Origin: JARRNO01 sp037384885
GTDB lineage: Bacteria > Acidobacteriota > UBA4820 > DSQY01
Assembly (NCBI GenBank): GCA_037384885.1
Contig: JARRNO010000030.1
Coordinates: 1-13,320 of the forward strand
Reading direction: 5' to 3'
DNA length: 13,320 nucleotides
Shown here: positions 8,750 to 13,320 of the stretch, one piece after another
Numbering within the stretch: the stretch's first letter is position 1
How the letters are laid out: each line of letters begins with the position of its first letter
Notes under the pieces: model-generated
What the model was told of the DNA's origin: nothing
Database searches by the model: none
What the model saw: the letters and a program-made list of their open reading frames with translations, nothing else
Translations under genes and position numbers: made by a program

Positions 8750-8783
8750 GGGGATTTGAATGGCGACCCGGATGCGGGCAATC

Positions 8784-8798
8784 GCGGCTGGAAGCCGC
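8784..8798. repeat. REP-like hairpin
   Basis: GCGGCT, loop GGA, AGCCGC: a perfect 6-bp stem followed by TCCCACAGG. The whole motif strongly resembles REP elements of pseudomonads and other bacteria, whose core reads gCGGCTnnAGCCGCtCCCAC. Seen once in this window; other copies would be expected elsewhere in the genome. Confidence 0.5.
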
Positions 8799-8833
8799 TC
8801 CCACAGGGGCCGCAAAGCGCCCCCACTTACGGT

Positions 8834-8853
8834 TCACGATTAACGGCTCACTG
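8834..8853 (-). repeat. Inverted partial copy of the dispersed repeat core
   Basis: The reverse complement of these 20 bases matches 8671-8690, the core of repeat copy B, at 17 of 20 positions. Together the two segments make inverted ends of a roughly 183-bp unit (8671-8853). Copy A lacks a clear equivalent. Confidence 0.5.
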
Positions 8854-8895
8854 CGCGAAGCGCGCCTTTCGACGTCTGCCCCCTTCCCTGTCCCT

Positions 8896-8916
8896 GGGCG
8901 CGGTCTTGCCGCGCCC
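8896..8916. repeat. Strong hairpin, 8-bp perfect stem
   Basis: GGGCGCGG, loop TCTTG, CCGCGCCC. This is the most stable inverted repeat noticed in the gap between the macroglobulin and the ATPase. No T-tract follows, so a classic rho-independent terminator is not supported. It may act as a 3' stabiliser or be another REP-like unit. Confidence 0.6.
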
Positions 8917-8943
8917 GGCTCCCGTGCTTCATGGAGCGCCTTC

Positions 8944-8967
8944 TCCGCGCCTCCGCGTCTCCGCGGT
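8944..8967. repeat. Tandem octamer repeat, three units
   Basis: TCCGCGCC, TCCGCGTC and TCCGCGGT lie head to tail. This CTCCGCG-type tandem is a recurrent intergenic motif in genomes of many environmental bacteria. Read on the other strand it produces spurious AETRRRGE-like peptides. Confidence 0.6.
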
Positions 8968-9106
8968 TCGACCAGCCCCATGTTCCACGGAAGCAACCTG
9001 ACGAGACAAATCACGACTCGCGGCTGATGATACAGGGTTCATGGCGCGATGGCCGGCGTCCCGTCCTCTCATCCTCCCTGTGAAATCACCGTTTCGAGGC
9101 GCAGCT

Positions 9107-9235
9107 GCCGGCGCGTCTGGCCTCGAGGCGCAGGAATGCTTGGCCATCTCACCCACTCTCCTTGTAAACCAAGCGGGTTACGTGCCCGAGGATCGGGCGG
9201 GCAATATATTTCTAATCTTCCACCTGTCCCGTTTC
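9107..9235 (+). pseudogene. Possible relic of a CelD_N (glycoside hydrolase 9-type) N-terminal domain
   Basis: In one frame, bases 9158-9199 read TLLVNQAGYVPEDR. VNQAGY-x-P is the hallmark opening of the Ig-like domain (CelD_N) at the N-terminus of family 9 glycoside hydrolases and relatives, where it follows a signal peptide. The surrounding frame has no further recognisable homology and no catalytic domain, and it is interrupted before the next gene. If it is not chance, this is a decayed fragment. The boundaries given are arbitrary around the motif. Confidence 0.2.
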
Positions 9236-9326
9236 CGGGACGGTTCCTTTCCCCTGACGCACGCAACGCCGGGGTTCCAAGGCGGGTTCCAAGCCGTGCG
9301 CCATCCCGGAACGGGGGGTTCATAAC

Positions 9327-9331
9327 GGAGG
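9327..9331 (+). promoter_or_regulatory. Ribosome-binding site of the H+-ATPase gene
   Basis: GGAGG stands seven bases before ATG 9339. It is optimal in sequence and spacing, and decides this start. Confidence 0.75.
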
Positions 9332-9338
9332 CTCGATC

Positions 9339-11888
9339 ATGACGGACAAAGCAGAAGAAGCCAACGAAGGAGCAGACGTAACGGACGAACCCAATCTCGA
9401 CGCCATCGAGGCGGCCACATCCGACGCCCTCTACAAGCAATTCGGTACGGGGCCGGACGGCCTGGCGGGCGATGAAGCCGCCCGCCGGCTCGAGCGCTAC
9501 GGACCCAACGCGCTCGAGGATAAGAAAACCAGCGTTTTCCTCAAGTTTCTTTCCTATTTCTGGGGGCCGATTCCCTGGATGATCGAAGTCGCGGGTGTCT
9601 TGTCCGCCATCGTGCGGCATTGGCCCGATCTGATCATCATCTGCATCCTGCTGGCCTTCAACGCCCTGGTGGGCTTCTGGCAGGAGCACCAGGCAGAAAA
9701 CGCCGTCGAGGCATTGAAGAAGCAGCTCGCCCTGAAGGCGCGCGTGCGGCGGGACGGCGCCTGGACGGAATGCGACGCATCCACGCTTGTCCCCGGAGAC
9801 GTCATCCGGCTCCGGCTGGGCGACATCGTGCCCGCCGATGTGAAGCTGTTCGAAGGCGACTATCTGAGCGTGGACCAGTCCGCCCTGACGGGAGAATCGC
9901 TACCCGTCAACAAGGAGGCGGGCGGCGTGGCCTATTCGGGCTCGGTGGTCAAGCAGGGAGAGATGGTGGCCCTGGTGGTCGCCACGGGCGCCTCCACGTA
10001 CTTCGGCCGAACCGCCAAACTGGTATCGTCGGCCAAAACGGCGTCCCACTTCCAGAAGGCCGTGCTCAACATCGGCGACTACCTGATCCACCTCAGCCTT
10101 ATCCTGGTGGCGATCCTGATTGTGGTGCAGCTCTTTCGGGGCGATCACTTTCTGACCATCATGCAGTTCGCCCTGATTCTGACGGTGGCCTCCATCCCCG
10201 TGGCCATGCCGGCGGTGCTTTCCATCACCATGGCCATCGGCGCCGTGGCGCTTTCCAAGATGAAGGCCATCGTATCGCGCCTGGAATCCATCGAGGAAAT
10301 GGCCGGCATGAACATCCTCTGCTCAGACAAGACGGGAACGCTCACGCAGAACAAGCTGAAGCTGGGCGAGCCGGCGGTCTTCAACGACGCAGAGGTGAAG
10401 GACCTCGTCCTGGCGGGGGCGCTGGCGTCCAAGGAAGAAGACCGGGATCCCATCGACCTGGCGGTGCTGGCCGGGCTAAAGCCGGATTGGGGATTCGAGG
10501 AATTCAAACAGAACCGGTTCGTTCCCTTCGATCCGGTTCGCAAGCGGACGGAGGCGGAAGTCACCGGTCCCGCCGGCAAGGACTTCCAGGTGGCCAAGGG
10601 CGCTCCGCAGGTGGTGCTGGACCTGTGCAAACCACCGGACGACCTCAAGACGGCCGTGGAAGACAAGGTCAACACTCTCGCCAAGTCTGGCTACCGCACG
10701 CTGGGTGTGGCGCGCACGGACGACGGCGGAGCGTGGACCTTTCTGGGGCTGCTGCCGCTCTTCGACCCGCCGCGTGAAGATTCAGCCGAGACGATTCAGC
10801 GGGCGGGCGAACACGGCATCGAGGTCAAAATGGTCACGGGCGACAACGTGGCCATCGCCAAGGAGATCGCCGGGCAGCTCAAGCTGGGAACGAACATCGA
10901 GACGGCCGACCGCTTCTTCAAGGAAACCAGCGGGGACCAATCCGCGGCGAAATCCCGGCAGGCCATCGAGAAGGTGGAAGGCTTCGCGCAGGTCTTTCCC
11001 GAGCACAAGTTCGAAATCGTCAAGGCCATCCAGTCCACCGGCCACATCGTGGGCATGACGGGCGACGGCGTCAACGACGCACCTGCCCTGAAGCAGGCGG
11101 ACGTGGGCATCGCCGTGAGCGGGGCTACGGACGCAGCGCGGGCGGCTGCCGACCTGGTGCTGACGGCGCCGGGCTTGTCCGTCATTGTGACGGCGGTGGA
11201 ATCGGCGCGGAAGATTTTCGAACGCATGAACAGCTACGCCATCTACCGGATCACCGAAACCATCCGCATCATGGTTTTCATGGTTCTGGCCATGCTGGTC
11301 TTTAACTTCTACCCCATCACGGCGCTCATGATCATCCTGCTGGCCATCCTGAACGACCTGCCCATCATGGCTATCGCCTACGACAACACCTGGCTCGATC
11401 CGCAGCCGGTCAGGTGGGACATGAGGCGGGTGCTCACCACGGCCACGGTGCTGGGTTCCATCGGTGTGGTGGAGACCTTCGGGATGCTCTTCATCGCGAA
11501 GTCGCTGCTGGGCATCGGCCTGGCCCAGCTCCAGTCGGTGATCTTCCTCAAGCTGGTCGTGGCGGGGCACCTGACGCTCTTCGTGGCGCGGAGTAAAAAG
11601 CCCTTCTTCTCGAGGCCGTTTCCCGCACCCATCCTGCTCGGCGCCATTGTTGTGACGCAGGCGCTGGCCGCCATGGTCGTGGGCTTTGGCTGGTTCGTGA
11701 CCGCCATCCCGTGGAGCTGGGTGGGGCTGATCTGGCTGTACTGCCTCGCGTGGCTGGCCATCGAGGACTGGGCCAAGCTGCAGGTTTACAAGCACCTGGA
11801 CCAGAGCGGCAAGCGGCACCGAAGCTTCCTGGAGCGCCTCGGCCGCACGCACCATGAACACGGCACGCTCTGGAGCAAGGCGAGGTAG
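9339..11888 (+). CDS. Plasma-membrane proton-efflux P-type ATPase (P3A)
   Basis: An 849-residue cation-transporting P-type ATPase of the P3A proton-pump class, which uses ATP to expel H+ across the cytoplasmic membrane. Seen: an N-terminal cation-ATPase domain (about 20-75, GLAGDEAARRLERYGPN); M1-M2 starting at FWGPIPWMIEVAG; actuator motif TGES at 184-187; phosphorylation motif CSDKTGT with Asp330; the hinge TGDGVNDAP at 574-582; and six C-terminal helices. Two residues important for proton transport in plant AHA2 appear conserved by position: Arg643 in ETIRI of M5 (AHA2 R655) and Asp673 in ILND of M6 (AHA2 D684). The tail after the last helix is only about 45 residues, so the long autoinhibitory C-terminus of plant and fungal pumps is absent, as in other prokaryotic members. 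Expression is monocistronic as far as can be seen, and the gene runs into a convergent N-acetyltransferase only seven bases away. Likely roles are pH homeostasis or proton-gradient formation. Confidence 0.94.
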   Translation: MTDKAEEANEGADVTDEPNLDAIEAATSDALYKQFGTGPDGLAGDEAARRLERYGPNALEDKKTSVFLKFLSYFWGPIPWMIEVAGVLSAIVRHWPDLIIICILLAFNALVGFWQEHQAENAVEALKKQLALKARVRRDGAWTECDASTLVPGDVIRLRLGDIVPADVKLFEGDYLSVDQSALTGESLPVNKEAGGVAYSGSVVKQGEMVALVVATGASTYFGRTAKLVSSAKTASHFQKAVLNIGDYLIHLSLILVAILIVVQLFRGDHFLTIMQFALILTVASIPVAMPAVLSITMAIGAVALSKMKAIVSRLESIEEMAGMNILCSDKTGTLTQNKLKLGEPAVFNDAEVKDLVLAGALASKEEDRDPIDLAVLAGLKPDWGFEEFKQNRFVPFDPVRKRTEAEVTGPAGKDFQVAKGAPQVVLDLCKPPDDLKTAVEDKVNTLAKSGYRTLGVARTDDGGAWTFLGLLPLFDPPREDSAETIQRAGEHGIEVKMVTGDNVAIAKEIAGQLKLGTNIETADRFFKETSGDQSAAKSRQAIEKVEGFAQVFPEHKFEIVKAIQSTGHIVGMTGDGVNDAPALKQADVGIAVSGATDAARAAADLVLTAPGLSVIVTAVESARKIFERMNSYAIYRITETIRIMVFMVLAMLVFNFYPITALMIILLAILNDLPIMAIAYDNTWLDPQPVRWDMRRVLTTATVLGSIGVVETFGMLFIAKSLLGIGLAQLQSVIFLKLVVAGHLTLFVARSKKPFFSRPFPAPILLGAIVVTQALAAMVVGFGWFVTAIPWSWVGLIWLYCLAWLAIEDWAKLQVYKHLDQSGKRHRSFLERLGRTHHEHGTLWSKAR

Positions 11889-11895
11889 GCCGCGG

Positions 11896-12651
11896 CTAGA
11901 CCTTCATCGTCATGCCGAAGACATCGTGCAGGATCTGCGCGTATTCGTCTTCGTCCTTGACGGGCCGTTCAAGACGGCGGCCGTTGTGGGTAGTCATGAG
12001 GGTCATCCCGCTGAGCGTGACGCGGCCCCGCGCGGTGGCGAGCGAGCAGATGCGCTTCTGCGTAAAGTGCGATTCGGGCGACGTCTGATGGAACCGGCAC
12101 ATCTCCTCGAAATCGGCATAGGCATAACGGTTGAGTGTAAACCGATACTGCGGGCGCCAGTCTTCGCCCGGACGCAGGCGCATCACGAGGAACCAGTCCC
12201 CTTCTGAATCGATTCGGAAGGCCTCGGAACCCTGGGACTGCTCTTCCCTTTCATCCAGGAGAAGCGGCTCCCGGAAGGAATCGCCGAAGCCGACGTCCGC
12301 CAACCATGGACGGTCTAGGCTCACCTTCAGCGCCATGTGGTCGAAGTCCGGCGTGAAGACGCCGGTCTCGCGCGCGACGTTCGCCGAGAGGACATCCACC
12401 CCGAACCCAAGCGCTCGCAGCAGGGCAGCGAAAAGCCCGTTCAGTTCGTAGCAGAATCCCCCGCGCCGGCGCGTCACAACCTTGTCGTACAGGGCCTCGT
12501 CGTCCAGAACGATGGGCTCACCGGCGTGAATGCCGAGGTTCTCAAAGGGCACGGATTCCAGGTGCGCGAGGTGGAGACGCCGCAGCGTCTCCGCCGTGGG
12601 CTCGCGCGAGCCGCGGTATCCGATCCGATCCAGGTAGGCGTCAACGTTCAT
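11896..12651 (-). CDS. Arylamine N-acetyltransferase
   Basis: A 251-residue enzyme of the NAT/NhoA family, cytoplasmic, transferring an acetyl (or other acyl) group from CoA to arylamines, hydrazines or related substrates. The cysteine-protease-like catalytic triad is readable: Cys67 in RGGFCYELN, His105 in DFDHMALKV and Asp119 in LADVGFGD, at the spacing usual for the family. The N-terminal VPFENLGIH signature (residues 34-42) is also present. Length is slightly below the 255-285 usual for bacterial NATs, with the shortfall probably in the C-terminal domain. AAAGGAG (12662-12668 on this strand) lies ten bases before the ATG. The start overlaps the stop of the upstream DUF3592-like gene as ATGA, indicating an operon. 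GC content is back to the window norm here, unlike its upstream neighbour. Physiological substrate unknown. Confidence 0.93.
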   Translation of the reverse strand: MNVDAYLDRIGYRGSREPTAETLRRLHLAHLESVPFENLGIHAGEPIVLDDEALYDKVVTRRRGGFCYELNGLFAALLRALGFGVDVLSANVARETGVFTPDFDHMALKVSLDRPWLADVGFGDSFREPLLLDEREEQSQGSEAFRIDSEGDWFLVMRLRPGEDWRPQYRFTLNRYAYADFEEMCRFHQTSPESHFTQKRICSLATARGRVTLSGMTLMTTHNGRRLERPVKDEDEYAQILHDVFGMTMKV

Positions 12652-13187
12652 GGCAATGCAACTCCTTTCAGAATCCGGACACCCGTATAGGCAAACAGCA
12701 GGTAGGCTTTACGCCGCCGTCCCCGCGTCACGACGACCGTACACTTCTCATTGACGGGGACTTTCAGATAATCAGTCGATACCGTGAACGCTGATTTAAA
12801 ACGATATTCGCGTCCCCCTAACACGTAGGCCACTTGGACATTGTGAAAGACAAAATACATCCTATCCGCTTCGTAATCCATCACGTATCCTTCCACGGCC
12901 GTTGCGCACTGGAAGACGCGGCGCAGATGGATGAACCGCAGTACAGCCGTCACGCACAGGGCGGCGGTGAGAAGCCCCCCTGAGAAAAGGACAACCCTGG
13001 TATAAGCAGAACCTTCCCCGTCGAGCCAATTTACATAGTCCGTCGATGCGACAATCAAGGTGATAAGAGCAACGACAAACGGAAGAAACATGAGAGGCTC
13101 GCGCAGAATGATCCGGTACAGTTTGGGAGGGGGAATTCGTCCAGGCATCTCGGAGGCAGTCTCTTCTCCCGCCGAAAAATCAGCCAA
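12648..13187 (-). CDS. Two-TM membrane protein, DUF3592-like
   Basis: A 179-residue protein of unknown function. Two hydrophobic helices lie at about residues 31-48 and 65-87. A predicted beta-rich soluble domain (about 92-170) follows, containing VEGYVMDYEAD, VQVAYVLGGREYRF and a late VVVTRGRRRKAYLL. That plan (two helices, then GxV...VxYxxxGxxY... strands) is that of DUF3592 proteins; the assignment is by eye. The start is TTG 13187, chosen because GGGAGG stands eight bases before it; the internal ATG at 13148 has no such site. The gene overlaps the N-acetyltransferase start by ATGA and overlaps an upstream 33-codon ORF by eight bases. GC counted by hand on three 60-base lines is 45-50%, against about 65% in the adjacent N-acetyltransferase, suggesting separate origin. 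Confidence 0.65.
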   Translation of the reverse strand: MADFSAGEETASEMPGRIPPPKLYRIILREPLMFLPFVVALITLIVASTDYVNWLDGEGSAYTRVVLFSGGLLTAALCVTAVLRFIHLRRVFQCATAVEGYVMDYEADRMYFVFHNVQVAYVLGGREYRFKSAFTVSTDYLKVPVNEKCTVVVTRGRRRKAYLLFAYTGVRILKGVALP

Positions 13188-13281
13188 TGTGCGTTCCTCC
13201 CATTTCTTGGGGGGTTTTCTCGTTCACATTGAAGGGCGGAAGGAGCTGCCGTATACGGTTCAGGTAGGCGTCGAGATTCAT
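13180..13281 (-). CDS. Small ORF sharing its start with the N-acetyltransferase; likely leader or gene remnant
   Basis: ATG 13281 opens 33 codons ending in TGA at 13180. The first ten residues, MNLDAYLNRI, match the start of the N-acetyltransferase (MNVDAYLDRI) at 8 of 10 positions; the first 30 bases match at 23 of 30. After that the reading is unrelated (RQLLPPFNVNEKTP and on). The stop lies eight bases inside the downstream TTG-started gene, so translation could be coupled. It may be the stub of a second N-acetyltransferase copy, or the original operon start displaced by the low-GC gene. An in-frame ATG at 13299 would add six residues. Whether it is translated is unknown. Confidence 0.35.
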   Translation of the reverse strand: MNLDAYLNRIRQLLPPFNVNEKTPQEMGGTHIG

Positions 13282-13305
13282 GAAGTTCCCGTCTTTCATG
13301 GAGGT

Positions 13306-13311
13306 ATTGTA
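13306..13311 (-). promoter_or_regulatory. Candidate -10 box for the minus-strand operon
   Basis: On the minus strand these bases read TACAAT, one base from consensus, about 25 bases before ATG 13281. The matching -35 would lie beyond the right edge, so it cannot be judged. Confidence 0.3.
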
Positions 13312-13320
13312 CAGGAAAAC

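Larger units (their letters stand above)
8632..9338. other. 707-bp gene-poor, repeat-rich intergenic region
   Basis: No ORF here has convincing coding character. The stretch holds the second dispersed repeat (8658-8749), an inverted partial copy of its core (8834-8853), a REP-like hairpin (8784-8798), a GCGCG-AAG-CGCGC hairpin (8853-8865), an 8-bp-stem hairpin (8896-8916) and a tandem octamer (8944-8967). It also holds an 11-bp direct repeat TCGAGGCGCAG (9094-9104 and 9123-9133), two more short hairpins (9184-9198 and 9226-9241) and a 12-bp tandem (9272-9293). An AT-richer patch at 9211-9222 may belong to the promoter of the downstream ATPase, but no proper -35/-10 pair is seen. A peptide motif at 9164-9187 suggests gene decay. 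Confidence 0.7.

Noticed and set aside
8929..9156. Small minus-strand ORF with an AETRRRGE-like sequence, and the SRFTNHW-like peptides across both 84-bp repeats
   Set aside because: These peptides are by-products of the tandem octamer and the dispersed repeat, not genes.
9140..9200. tRNA-like look (CTTGTAA loop followed by GCGGGTTACG)
   Set aside because: The flanking anticodon stem does not pair, no TTCGA T-loop or acceptor stem is found, and the same bases read as a plausible peptide.
9162..9220. Promoter for the H+-ATPase from TTGTAA (9162) or TATATT (9215)
   Set aside because: Neither hexamer has a partner at 16-18 bp spacing, so no promoter is claimed.
9620..11861. Long ORFs overlapping the H+-ATPase: plus frame 9620-10777 and minus 10782-11861
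   Set aside because: They are Gly/Arg/His-rich shadows of an ATPase frame that carries every catalytic motif.
11886..11898. Bidirectional terminator between the convergent ATPase and N-acetyltransferase genes
   Set aside because: Only an 8-bp loopless palindrome GCCGCGGC joins the two stop codons; there is no hairpin with a T-tract.
1..13320. CRISPR array, rRNA genes, intact insertion sequence or integrase
   Set aside because: No regularly spaced repeats, rRNA-like stretches or transposase/integrase motifs were seen on either strand.

Overview
The window is about 63-65% GC in most genes by eye and reads as chromosomal DNA from a Gram-negative-type bacterium. The evidence is a very large secreted alpha-2-macroglobulin-family protein with a signal peptide, which is a periplasmic or surface family in bacteria. 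That protein also carries an inserted carboxypeptidase-regulatory-like domain followed by a GGV-rich linker. This combination resembles proteins of Acidobacteriota and related phyla, but the phylum is only a guess from style: no rRNA or universal marker gene is present.

Layout, left to right. (1) Positions 1-2322, plus strand: a two-gene ABC-2 type exporter, DrrA/NatA-like ATPase then membrane permease. The genes overlap by ATGA and are preceded by a 13-bp odd-centred palindrome that looks like a TetR-family operator. (2) 2323-2529: a short intergenic stretch with one copy of an 84-bp dispersed repeat, a good -10 box and a strong ribosome-binding site. (3) 2530-8631, plus strand: a 2033-residue alpha-2-macroglobulin-like protein with an intact CTEQ thioester motif. 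(4) 8632-9338: about 700 bp without a convincing gene. It holds the second copy of the 84-bp repeat (82/84 identical, same orientation), a partial inverted copy of its core, a REP-like hairpin, other hairpins, a short tandem octamer and a possible relic of a secreted-enzyme gene. (5) 9339-11888, plus strand: a P3A-type plasma-membrane H+-ATPase. (6) 11896-13281, minus strand and convergent with the ATPase: an apparent operon read from the right edge leftward. It contains a 33-codon ORF, a low-GC two-TM DUF3592-like membrane protein starting at TTG, and an arylamine N-acetyltransferase. The last two overlap by ATGA.

The genes do not form one obvious pathway. The exporter, the macroglobulin and the proton pump are envelope functions (efflux, protease trapping, ion homeostasis), but the macroglobulin has its own promoter and the pump lies beyond a repeat-rich gap, so co-regulation is not supported. 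The most unusual points are the composite architecture of the macroglobulin, the near-identical repeats on both sides of it, and the duplicated N-acetyltransferase start that brackets a compositionally foreign gene.
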